Assembly: GCA_026983895.1 (NCBI GenBank)
Contig: JALSTF010000241.1
Span: forward strand, 1 to 7,198
Direction of reading: 5' to 3'
Length of the DNA stretch: 7,198 nucleotides
Source of the DNA: Sulfurovum sp.
GTDB lineage: Bacteria; Campylobacterota; Campylobacteria; Campylobacterales; Sulfurovaceae
The notes under the pieces are model-generated. The model did not search any database and was not told the DNA's origin. It saw only the letters and a program-made list of their open reading frames with translations. The position numbers and the translations under genes were made by a program. Shown here piece by piece: positions 1-5,648 of the stretch (positions are counted from its first letter, which is position 1; each line of letters starts with the position of its first letter).

Positions 1-13
1 TCCCTCTTAAAGT

Positions 14-17
14 GGAG
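14..17 (+). promoter_or_regulatory. Shine-Dalgarno GGAG for ATG 27
   Basis: GGAG ends 9 nt before ATG 27. It is the only good ribosome binding site for this frame inside the window and is the reason for preferring ATG 27 over GTG 12. It does not exclude a start upstream of base 1. Confidence 0.5.
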
Positions 18-26
18 ACAAACATC

Positions 27-605
27 ATGGGGATTAAAAATACAGAAATTGCAACGAAAGCAGAGTTTGATATCTCACTTTCAAAAGATGATTTCAAGTT
101 ACCCGATTTCCCTGTCTACGATATGTACGGCAAGAAGCTTGATAAAAGCCAGTTGAGCACAATAGATAAGAATTCTAAAGTTCAAGCATCCCAAAATGCA
201 AAAAATATGGCAGAATTTGGTGCTGCTATGGCTGCCGCAATGCAGAGTGCCGGTGTAAAAAGTGGGGAGACGCCAACAAAAGCCCAGGAAAAAAAGATGG
301 AAAACAGTATGATGAACGCTATGTTTCCACGCATGAAAAAGGAAATGTTGGCTGAGTCAAAAGCGTTGGAATTTGCCAAAGTCTGTTTGGAAAAAGCAGA
401 CACCTTAAAAGAGGCCAATGCCTGTGAAGAAAAAATGGATAGTATGGATTCGGAGCCGGGTGATCCGGAAGACAAATTGCAAAAATGGGATGCCAAAACA
501 AAAAAAGAAACATTAGGTTTCATTGATCAGACGCTTAAAAATATGGAGTGTGCTAAGAAAGCAAACAGTATGCAAGAGATGAAACAGTGCATGCCTGTAC
601 AATAA
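27..605 (+). CDS. Met-rich helical protein with two C-x12-C motifs, unknown function
   Basis: I do not recognise the family. Read from ATG 27 the protein is 192 aa. The first ~50 residues are mixed and polar. From about residue 53 it is strongly helical, Ala/Lys/Glu-rich and unusually Met-rich (about 17 Met). Its four cysteines form two identical spacings, C120-x12-C133 and C175-x12-C188, exactly 55 residues apart. The enclosed segments are similar (CLEKADTLKEANAC and CAKKANSMQEMKQC), which suggests a duplicated helical unit with paired cysteines. No signal peptide or TM segment is visible. However, the frame is open upstream to base 3, so the gene may start before the window and a leader could be missing. 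ATG 27 is chosen because GGAG at 14-17 lies 9 nt upstream; GTG 12 is the alternative. The next two genes encode secreted proteins, so an envelope role is possible but is only inferred. Confidence 0.72.
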   Translation: MGIKNTEIATKAEFDISLSKDDFKLPDFPVYDMYGKKLDKSQLSTIDKNSKVQASQNAKNMAEFGAAMAAAMQSAGVKSGETPTKAQEKKMENSMMNAMFPRMKKEMLAESKALEFAKVCLEKADTLKEANACEEKMDSMDSEPGDPEDKLQKWDAKTKKETLGFIDQTLKNMECAKKANSMQEMKQCMPVQ

Positions 606-643
606 GTTAATGTATCGTGAAATATGAACAAAAAGATATAAAA

Positions 644-666
644 AACCTGTTTGACGAAAGCAGGTT
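644..666 (-). terminator. Hairpin with T-tract on the minus strand (candidate antisense-facing terminator)
   Basis: AACCTGTTT (644-652) pairs with AAA (657-659) and CAGGTT (661-666), with G660 bulged and GACG as loop. On the plus strand no T-run follows. On the minus strand the stem runs into six T residues (complement of A640-A645), the layout of an intrinsic terminator for leftward transcription. No leftward gene is seen to the right, so it may stop antisense transcripts or may simply be a 5' UTR hairpin of the next gene. The pairing is seen directly; the role is inferred. Confidence 0.4.
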
Positions 667-682
667 AAGGATTTATCGGAAT

Positions 683-700
683 CGGAAGGCTCTGCCTCCG
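683..700 (+). promoter_or_regulatory. GC-rich hairpin in the leader of the SH3b gene
   Basis: CGG(a)AGGC pairs with GCCTCCG around a TCT loop, with A686 bulged. It lies 16 nt before the AGGAA ribosome binding site (717-721) of the gene starting at 727. There is no T-run, so it is not a terminator for rightward transcription. It may protect or regulate the leader. A weak -10-like TATAAA at 637-642 lies upstream. Confidence 0.35.
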
Positions 701-726
701 CACTAAAGTTGAAAATAGGAAAGTAG

Positions 727-1287
727 ATGAAAACAGTTCTGGTATGTATGCTGTTGACCATGAGTATTTTTGCCAAGGAAACAGCACTCTTTGCATCTGT
801 TACTGGTGTAGAAAAAGGCGACTTTCTCAATGTGCGTGCAGCAGCGAACTATCAGTCAAAAAAAGTAGCCGCCATTCCTTCGTTTAAAGATATGCCGCTT
901 ACTTTTGGCATTGAAACATGTAAAAAGGTCAAGACTTCAACCTGGTGTCTGGTCTATCCTCTGACACAAAACTGGGCAGACTCTTTTGGAGAAAATGATA
1001 AAGGCTGGGTCAATGCCCGGTATTTGACTTTTTCCAATAGAGGGTATGTCCTTGTTGATGGTAAAGCCAATTGTGCGTATGCCTTAGGATGCAAAGAGGG
1101 GAAATGTAAGCTTGTGACAGACTACAAACAAGACAACAAGGGAGAAGTACTGAGTTTGAAAACAAAATGGATAGAAAGAGCAGAACTCAAAGGTGAAAGT
1201 GGTTTGGGTGCCATGAATCCTAAAGAGGACGGGTACTGCACTACAGGAATGTTTGTAGAAGAGTATTTGAAAAGGAAACGTAAGTGA
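727..1287 (+). CDS. Secreted SH3b-domain protein, cysteine-rich
   Basis: Predicted periplasmic or surface protein of 186 aa. Residues 1-16 form a signal peptide (MKT, hydrophobic core, then SIFA|KE as the likely cleavage site). Residues ~23-100 are a bacterial SH3 (SH3b, SH3 type 3) domain: FASVTGVEKGDFLNVRAAA gives the typical 'LNVR' strand and GWVNARYL the typical closing strand. Such domains commonly bind peptidoglycan or act as extracytoplasmic interaction modules. C65 and C74 (ETC...TWCLV) sit where a disulfide is common in periplasmic SH3b domains. Four more cysteines (C116, C122, C127, C171) follow in a C-terminal part I do not recognise. The even number suits disulfides. AGGAA at 717-721 supports ATG 727. 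The stop overlaps the next start by one base, so the two are probably co-expressed. No enzymatic domain is visible. Confidence 0.82.
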   Translation: MKTVLVCMLLTMSIFAKETALFASVTGVEKGDFLNVRAAANYQSKKVAAIPSFKDMPLTFGIETCKKVKTSTWCLVYPLTQNWADSFGENDKGWVNARYLTFSNRGYVLVDGKANCAYALGCKEGKCKLVTDYKQDNKGEVLSLKTKWIERAELKGESGLGAMNPKEDGYCTTGMFVEEYLKRKRK

Positions 1288-1967
1288 TGAAAAAACTTAA
1301 AAAAGTAATACTTTTGACTATTGGGTTAGTATTGTTCTTGGGCCTGTCACTGGAAGCAAAAGAAGCTAAACTTGACAAAGGTGAAAAGAAATTCAGACAA
1401 GTGGAATCCTACACTTTGAATGATTTTCATTTCAACTGGCCTATTATCTATATGGATATTGTAAATTTCCAAACTGAAGCATCGGATGGAAAACATTTTA
1501 CCTTGCCCAAAAAAGTGACTTTTTTTACACGATTGAAAGTGGGAAAAGCAGAGACGTTCACGTATAAAAAGCAGTTGTGGCTCGCCAAAGCCATCTTAAA
1601 GCCAGCCTATTTCTGGAAACAGCCCATGCATCCTTACAGTGCCTATGCATTTACCAGCATGCGTTTTCTTGAAAAAGATGATAAGCGCTTTAAAGCCATT
1701 ACTGAGGTGCAGGATATACGGGATATGTTCGGTCCCATCGATACGGAAGCGGAACTGCGTATCTGGATCATGGCAACAGATCAATATGCCATCGGTGTAC
1801 ACAGCTACAAAAAAACAGCAAAAGGGTATAGGGTACGTTTTAAAGCAAAAAGTTTGGGATGTGACTACAGAGAATATTTCAACTATTATGATAGACAGGG
1901 GAAACTGCTGAAAACAAAAGAGTTGAAATCGTATCGTATGAAAAACTGTTCGCCTATTCTGTTATAG
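1287..1967 (+). CDS. Exported protein of unknown family
   Basis: The 226-aa product begins with a clear signal peptide: MKKLKK, a hydrophobic stretch to about residue 21, and a likely cut after SLEA (residue 24). The mature part is rich in aromatic and basic residues (KHFTLPKKVTFFTRLK, YFNYYDRQGKLLKTKELK) and looks beta-rich. It has only two cysteines, C192 and C221, both near the C-terminus, which could pair. I recognise no domain. GTG 1284 is an alternative start, but ATG 1287 shares its A with the TGA of the previous gene (1285-1287), a classic translational-coupling overlap, and AGGA at 1273-1276 lies about 10 nt upstream. It is probably expressed with the SH3b protein and may be its partner in the envelope, though this is inference. 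It converges on the minus-strand gene after a 12-nt gap. Confidence 0.8.
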   Translation: MKKLKKVILLTIGLVLFLGLSLEAKEAKLDKGEKKFRQVESYTLNDFHFNWPIIYMDIVNFQTEASDGKHFTLPKKVTFFTRLKVGKAETFTYKKQLWLAKAILKPAYFWKQPMHPYSAYAFTSMRFLEKDDKRFKAITEVQDIRDMFGPIDTEAELRIWIMATDQYAIGVHSYKKTAKGYRVRFKAKSLGCDYREYFNYYDRQGKLLKTKELKSYRMKNCSPILL

Positions 1968-1979
1968 GGTATTACTGAG

Positions 1980-2690
1980 TTATGGGTTTTTTCGGGTATG
2001 TTTGAACCAACGCTTTAAAAATACAGGGCGTTCATAGACTTTGGCACCCAGGGCGAATTTGTAGTCCATGTAGGGCTGTCCGAGGTTCCAGAAGGCAAAG
2101 CCCTCTTTTTGCAAATGTTGTGCCAGAAGAACCAGCTGTACCGTTCCGTAATGGTTGCAGTGTTTCTCTTTGCATCTGAAACCGCTCAGGCTTGTATAGG
2201 TCTCTCCGATGATATAGCCGATCTCTCCGGCGACGGTCCGCCCATCTTCTTGAAGCAGTACGGAGACCACTTTGAAATTTGCCTCTTTCCCCTGTGTCTC
2301 CTTGAGTATTTCAAGGTATCGGGGAGTCATCCAATTGTTCACGTGTGCCCATCTGATACCAGAAGCTGCCTCATCCAGGTCGTCTGTGATCAGCAGTGTG
2401 AACGATCTGTGTTCAAGCAATCTTGCCACGTTTCTGCTGATATGCAAGTCTTCGAAATCAAGCAGGGCATAGGCGAACTGTATTTCGGGAAGAAGCAGTT
2501 CTTCCTCTTCAAAATAGTCCGTTACCGCAATAAAACCCGCTTTGGCCTGGGCAATATAGTATACAGCGGAAAAATCATCACTCCAGTAATAATTTTTTTT
2601 CATATCCGTATAGATGTGTTTTTCAAGCAATGTCCGGTCGCTGACAACATCATAAGGCAGATGGTAAATACCAAGCTGAACGGTTTCCAT
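1980..2690 (-). CDS. Aat-like (leucyl/phenylalanyl-tRNA-protein transferase-related) GNAT-fold protein
   Basis: Read leftward from ATG 2690-2688 the product is 236 aa, close to E. coli Aat (234 aa). Aat transfers Leu/Phe from tRNA to N-terminal Arg/Lys of proteins, marking them for ClpAP (N-end rule). The C-terminal half follows the Aat pattern: AGEIGYIIGE at 154-163, then a helix, then QPYMDYKFALGA at 205-216. That last block aligns without gaps to the Aat segment Q-x3-D-x4-LGA, so Q205 and D209 match the Aat catalytic Gln and following Asp as I recall them. The segment holding the second catalytic Glu in Aat (GESMF) reads TSLSGF here, so that residue appears changed. It may therefore be a divergent acyl/aminoacyl transferase rather than true Aat. 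TTG 2702 directly follows a stop and is a poor start; neither start has a strong Shine-Dalgarno. Expression probably comes from the symmetric promoter at 2715-2752. Confidence 0.68.
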   Translation of the reverse strand: METVQLGIYHLPYDVVSDRTLLEKHIYTDMKKNYYWSDDFSAVYYIAQAKAGFIAVTDYFEEEELLLPEIQFAYALLDFEDLHISRNVARLLEHRSFTLLITDDLDEAASGIRWAHVNNWMTPRYLEILKETQGKEANFKVVSVLLQEDGRTVAGEIGYIIGETYTSLSGFRCKEKHCNHYGTVQLVLLAQHLQKEGFAFWNLGQPYMDYKFALGAKVYERPVFLKRWFKHTRKNP

Positions 2691-2714
2691 AAGATTGTGC
2701 AATTAAAATTCTTT

Positions 2715-2752
2715 TTTTGTAATTGTAGTGAAAAAGAGGTACAATTACAAAA
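2715..2752. promoter_or_regulatory. Perfect 13-bp inverted repeat forming overlapping divergent promoters
   Basis: TTTTGTAATTGTA (2715-2727) and TACAATTACAAAA (2740-2752) are exact reverse complements separated by 12 nt. On the plus strand, TTGTAA (2717-2722) and TACAAT (2740-2745) make a -35/-10 pair with a 17-nt spacer (4/6 and 5/6 to consensus). By symmetry the minus strand has the same pair (2750-2745 and 2727-2722), also with 17 nt. Expected start sites fall about 16 nt before rlmH and about 25 nt before the Aat-like ATG. It could instead, or also, be an operator for a dimeric repressor. Confidence 0.6.
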
Positions 2753-2767
2753 TTTTTGAGGTCCAAT

Positions 2768-3229
2768 ATGAAAATAAACGTTATCATCATCGATAAAAAG
2801 GGCAAAGACCAACTTTATGCACCATTAATAGAACATTATAAAAAAATAGCCAAACCCTTTGCCAAAGTGGAAGTGGTAGAACTTTTTAACAAAGAGATCG
2901 CCAAAGCACAGGATATCTCTCCTGAAGCGGCACAGAGATCCTATACGAAAGTATTGGAAAAATATCTGGGTTCGGGTATGCATATTGCATTGGATCCTTC
3001 TTCAAAAGAGGTTGACAGCTTTGAATTTGCAAAATTGCTTAAGGATAGCGTGACCGTAAACTTCTACATTGGCGGTGCATACGGCTTTGAGAGGGATTTT
3101 TTAAGTAAATGTAATAACGCCGTATCATTTGGTAAAATAACGCTTTCACATAAACTGGTGAAAGTGGTGTTGCTTGAGCAGATCTTCAGAGGGTTGACGA
3201 TCAATCACAATCACCCATATCATAAATAG
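2768..3229 (+). CDS. rlmH: 23S rRNA (pseudouridine1915-N3)-methyltransferase RlmH
   Basis: SPOUT-class, SAM-dependent methyltransferase that adds the N3 methyl group to pseudouridine 1915 in helix 69 of 23S rRNA, acting on assembled 70S ribosomes as a homodimer. At 153 aa it has the normal family length. Diagnostic parts are visible: MHIALDPSSKEVDS (71-84), the SAM-binding turn IGGAYG (101-106), the knot segment ITLSHKLVKVVLLEQIFR (124-141) and the near-invariant C-terminal NHPYHK (148-153), whose basic and aromatic residues are needed for substrate binding. ATG 2768 is used because TTGAGG (2756-2761) precedes it at good spacing; a TTG at 2756 in the same frame lies inside this ribosome binding site and is rejected. 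It is the first gene of the rlmH-dksA-membrane protein-dusB operon. Confidence 0.96.
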   Translation: MKINVIIIDKKGKDQLYAPLIEHYKKIAKPFAKVEVVELFNKEIAKAQDISPEAAQRSYTKVLEKYLGSGMHIALDPSSKEVDSFEFAKLLKDSVTVNFYIGGAYGFERDFLSKCNNAVSFGKITLSHKLVKVVLLEQIFRGLTINHNHPYHK

Positions 3230-3233
3230 GAAG
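3228..3233 (+). promoter_or_regulatory. Shine-Dalgarno of dksA overlapping the rlmH stop
   Basis: AGGAAG shares its first two bases with the rlmH stop codon (TAG 3227-3229) and lies 4 nt before ATG 3238. Ribosomes ending rlmH would sit on the site, which suggests coupled translation. Confidence 0.6.
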
Positions 3234-3237
3234 TTAA

Positions 3238-3594
3238 ATGTTAACACAAGAGGAATTGAAATATTTTGAGAATAAACTGCTGGACAGACGCGTTCAGATA
3301 GAAAAAAACCTTGCCGGTACGACCCTTGAACTGAACGGGATGAGAAACCTTGACCTGAATGATGAAGGTGATTATGCAGCTGCATCTGCGGAAACAGCAG
3401 TAGACAGTGCGATTTTGATGCAACAGCGTAAAGAATTAGCAGAAATTGACCTAGCTTTGGATAAAATAAAAAACGGAACTTACGGTATTTGTGAAATGTG
3501 CGAAGAACCGATAGGCAAGGCACGCCTTGAAGTGAAAAACTTCGCACGTTTCTGTATCACATGCCGGGAGATCAACGAAAAAGAACAACAATAA
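3238..3594 (+). CDS. dksA: DksA/TraR-family RNA polymerase-binding zinc-finger protein
   Basis: Transcription factor that enters the secondary channel of RNA polymerase and acts with ppGpp to shut down rRNA promoters and activate others. At 118 aa it is shorter than E. coli DksA (151 aa) and close to the Campylobacter form. Residues ~1-75 form the coiled-coil hairpin. Its tip carries DEGDYA (42-47), matching the D-x2-D-x-A motif that acts near the polymerase active site. A four-cysteine zinc finger follows: C85-x2-C88-x17-C106-x2-C109 (GICEMCEEPIG...FCITC), with the IGKARLEV segment typical of the family. The strong ribosome binding site AGGAAG overlaps the rlmH stop. Presence of both the acidic tip and all four cysteines favours a functional DksA rather than a degenerate TraR-like paralogue. 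A second DksA-like gene elsewhere in the genome cannot be excluded. Confidence 0.92.
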   Translation: MLTQEELKYFENKLLDRRVQIEKNLAGTTLELNGMRNLDLNDEGDYAAASAETAVDSAILMQQRKELAEIDLALDKIKNGTYGICEMCEEPIGKARLEVKNFARFCITCREINEKEQQ

Positions 3595-3605
3595 AAGGAT
3601 AGAAG

Positions 3606-4640
3606 ATGAGACTCGGGCTATATATCTTTGCTGCATTGACATTGATGGGAATTGCAGCCGTATTGACGTACACAGTGAATCCCAACAATTATATTGTGGA
3701 ATTTATGGGAATCAATTTTAATTTCCCGGTTGCAGTCTGGATGATATTACCCATGGGTGTCTTGCTTCTTTTTACAGCAATCCATATGCTGTTCTACTCG
3801 CTGAAAGGCTATTTTACATTGAAAAAGTGGCAAAAAGATGCTGCTACGCTTGAAGATGCCCTCTACTGGTCACTGATCAATGAACCGAAAGAACAGAAAT
3901 ATGCTATAGACGAATTCAAAAGTTCAGCAGTCCTTTTGGGGAAATCGTCCGTAGAAGTACTGGATGCGGTTGACGGGCTTGCACCGAGACTTTCCAAGGC
4001 ACTGAATCTCATCAACAAGATCAAAAGCGGAGAGTATGTAGACCTCAAAGAGAACAAAATGTCCAAAGTTTTCAGTGAAGGCAATCAATATCTGGTGAAG
4101 AATAGAGTGAACCGTCTGCAAAAAGACCCTGAATTTGTTGAAGAAGTGATGAAGTCCTCCTCACAGTACTCCAAGCAGGTACAGAAGCAGGCACTCGATA
4201 TTTTTGCACGCAAAGAGACTTTCTTCAAAGCACGCAAATATGCAAAGATCTTTGATGCAGAGAATCTGCATGTCATGCTTGCAAGGGCAGTACATGAAGA
4301 AGATATGGGCTTGAATGCCGAGATACTGAATGATTTTGTGGATGCGCTGAAGTTAAGCTGTGTAGATTTTGTGAAGATCGCCAATGTGACCAAGAAAGTA
4401 TTTTCGCCTACCCAGAACCTTGCGCTTTTCAAAGGATACCAGAAAAAATATCCAAAGGCGCAGGAAGCATATCTTTACCTGCTCTTTGATTATGAACTCC
4501 TTGATGAAGCAAGTGCTTATCTGGATGAGCATGAAGAACACGAATTCCTTAAATTCAGAGCCTTTAACGAGTTGAAGAAAAGCCATAAGAAATTCAAACT
4601 CGAAGAGCTTATCAATGTCAATACTATTTGCAGCAAATAG
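3606..4640 (+). CDS. Two-TM inner-membrane protein with large cytoplasmic helical domain (LapA-like N-terminus)
   Basis: The 344-aa protein has two membrane segments, about residues 4-23 and 40-66, joined by a short loop (NPNNYIVEFMGINFNFP). The rest, ~70-344, is Lys/Glu-rich, almost all helical and probably cytoplasmic. The TM1 - short 'V.F......FP' strand - TM2 - basic helix arrangement resembles LapA/YciS (DUF1049) proteins, which work with the TPR protein LapB in controlling lipopolysaccharide synthesis. Here the long helical part could take the LapB-like role, but I see no clear TPR consensus. Homologues seem to sit between dksA and the dus gene in other Campylobacterota (e.g. Cj0124c, from memory); no function is known to me. 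ATG 3606 has AAAGGAT (3594-3600) upstream and starts 11 nt after dksA. The stop codon lies inside the hairpin at 4621-4643. Confidence 0.82.
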   Translation: MRLGLYIFAALTLMGIAAVLTYTVNPNNYIVEFMGINFNFPVAVWMILPMGVLLLFTAIHMLFYSLKGYFTLKKWQKDAATLEDALYWSLINEPKEQKYAIDEFKSSAVLLGKSSVEVLDAVDGLAPRLSKALNLINKIKSGEYVDLKENKMSKVFSEGNQYLVKNRVNRLQKDPEFVEEVMKSSSQYSKQVQKQALDIFARKETFFKARKYAKIFDAENLHVMLARAVHEEDMGLNAEILNDFVDALKLSCVDFVKIANVTKKVFSPTQNLALFKGYQKKYPKAQEAYLYLLFDYELLDEASAYLDEHEEHEFLKFRAFNELKKSHKKFKLEELINVNTICSK

Positions 4641-4643
4641 TAT
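4621..4643 (+). promoter_or_regulatory. Perfect 10-bp hairpin over the stop codon, before dusB
   Basis: ATACTATTTG (4621-4630) and CAAATAGTAT (4634-4643) are exact reverse complements around a CAG loop. The stop TAG (4638-4640) is in the right arm. Five T residues (4649-4653) follow after a 5-nt gap, and the dusB ATG is at 4658. It could act as a weak terminator or attenuator, an RNA processing site, or a structure affecting dusB translation. The stem is A/T-rich and the T-run is offset, so a strong intrinsic terminator is unlikely. Confidence 0.5.
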
Positions 4644-4657
4644 GTGACTTTTTCTGC

Positions 4658-5620
4658 ATGGCTGCATTAGACTTTTCAAAACCTCTGTATGCACTGGCCC
4701 CTTTGGCCGGTTTTACTGACCTTCCCTTCCGTTCTGTCGTCAAAAAATTCGGTGTCGATCTTACCGTCAGCGAAATGATAAGTTCCAATGCCTTGGTGCA
4801 CAAGAGTAAAAAAACCCATAAAATGCTTGAAAAAAGCCCGTTGGAAGATCCTTATTCCATACAGATCGCCGGATCTGACCTTGATGTGATAAGACGTGCC
4901 GTAGAAATTATCAATGAAAAAGAAGAAGTAACGGCCATAGATCTGAACTGCGGCTGCCCTGCACCCAAGGTGGTCAATAATCTCCAGGGCAGTTCACTGC
5001 TTACGGATCTCGTGCAAATGGGCAAAGTGATAGAAACGATCAAAAAATATTCCAACAAAGAGTATACATCGGTAAAGATGCGTTTGGGTTTCAATGAGAA
5101 AAACCATATAGAGATCGCACAGATCGCTGAATCCAGCGGAGCAGACTATATCGCCGTACATGGAAGGACACGTTCCGGACGCTATAAGGCACCGGTTGAC
5201 TATGATGCGATAAGAGAGATCAAGGAGAATGTTTCCATCCCTGTGATCGCCAATGGTGACATCACGACACCTGAAAAAGCAAGATGGGTGCTTGAACACA
5301 CAGGGGCGGATGGTGTGATGATCGGACGTGCTGCTGTGGCCAGACCATGGATATTCAAACAGATCAAAGAAGGGATGGATGCTCCAAGTTCGGAACTTAT
5401 CAAGCAGGTCGTCCTGGAACATTTTGATCAAATGATCGCATACTATGACATCTACGGTGCGATCATTTTCAGAAAAAACCTGCACTCCTACTCAAAAGCC
5501 GGATACAAAGGGGCATCGCAGTTCAGGGACAGGGTCAACCGTATTGAAGACCCGAAAGAGATGCGGGAAGTGGTCGAAGCATTTTTTTCTCAGAAGTTCT
5601 TTTATGAGAGTGGGGTATAA
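4658..5620 (+). CDS. dusB: tRNA-dihydrouridine synthase, DusB family
   Basis: FMN-dependent enzyme that reduces specific uridines in tRNA to dihydrouridine, using NADPH. From ATG 4658 it is 320 aa, normal for the family. The TIM barrel begins with PLYALAPLAGFTDLPFR (9-25, FMN site). Next come SIQIAG (67-72) and DLNCGCPAPKV (95-105), where C100 is the catalytic cysteine. K140 in VKMRLG contacts FMN, HGRTRSGRY (168-176) and NGDI (199-202) follow, and GVMIGRAAVARPWIF (219-233) holds the phosphate site. The C-terminal helical domain (~245-320) binds tRNA. TTG 4628 would extend the frame into the previous gene, but the family motif begins right after ATG 4658. No Shine-Dalgarno is visible; a hairpin takes its place. 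The exact Dus subfamily (DusB versus a general Dus) rests on family resemblance only. Confidence 0.93.
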   Translation: MAALDFSKPLYALAPLAGFTDLPFRSVVKKFGVDLTVSEMISSNALVHKSKKTHKMLEKSPLEDPYSIQIAGSDLDVIRRAVEIINEKEEVTAIDLNCGCPAPKVVNNLQGSSLLTDLVQMGKVIETIKKYSNKEYTSVKMRLGFNEKNHIEIAQIAESSGADYIAVHGRTRSGRYKAPVDYDAIREIKENVSIPVIANGDITTPEKARWVLEHTGADGVMIGRAAVARPWIFKQIKEGMDAPSSELIKQVVLEHFDQMIAYYDIYGAIIFRKNLHSYSKAGYKGASQFRDRVNRIEDPKEMREVVEAFFSQKFFYESGV

Positions 5621-5621
5621 T
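5616..5621 (+). promoter_or_regulatory. Consensus -10 box TATAAT overlapping the dusB stop
   Basis: A perfect TATAAT overlaps TAA 5618-5620 and lies 27 nt before ATG 5649. No good -35 is seen, but the 30 nt upstream are T-rich (TTTTTTT at 5582-5588, TTCTTTT at 5597-5603), as in many Campylobacter-type promoters that lack a conserved -35. It would start transcription near 5628 and feed the membrane-protein/TauE genes. It is flanked by small inverted arms, TGAGA 5605-5609 and TCTCA 5621-5625. Confidence 0.55.
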
Positions 5622-5648
5622 CTCACATATTTTCAAAGGCAGTAGCGT

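Noticed and set aside
1953..1968. CCTAT/ATAGG stem near the convergent gene ends as a bidirectional terminator
   Set aside because: It has only 5 bp and no T-run on either side. With a 12-nt gap between the convergent genes, I see no convincing terminator here.
2109..2759. Long plus-strand open frame (216 codons) opposite the Aat-like gene
   Set aside because: Its translation has no recognisable motif or usable ribosome binding site, while the minus strand shows Aat-family blocks. It also overlaps the promoter region.
2703..2767. The inverted repeat as a transposon end or attachment site
   Set aside because: There is a single copy in the window, no transposase or target duplication, and the arms read well as promoter elements for the two divergent genes.
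4628..4657. TTG start extending dusB by 10 residues into the upstream gene
   Set aside because: No ribosome binding site, and the added residues (starting from the hairpin) are not part of the Dus fold. ATG 4658 fits the family N-terminus.
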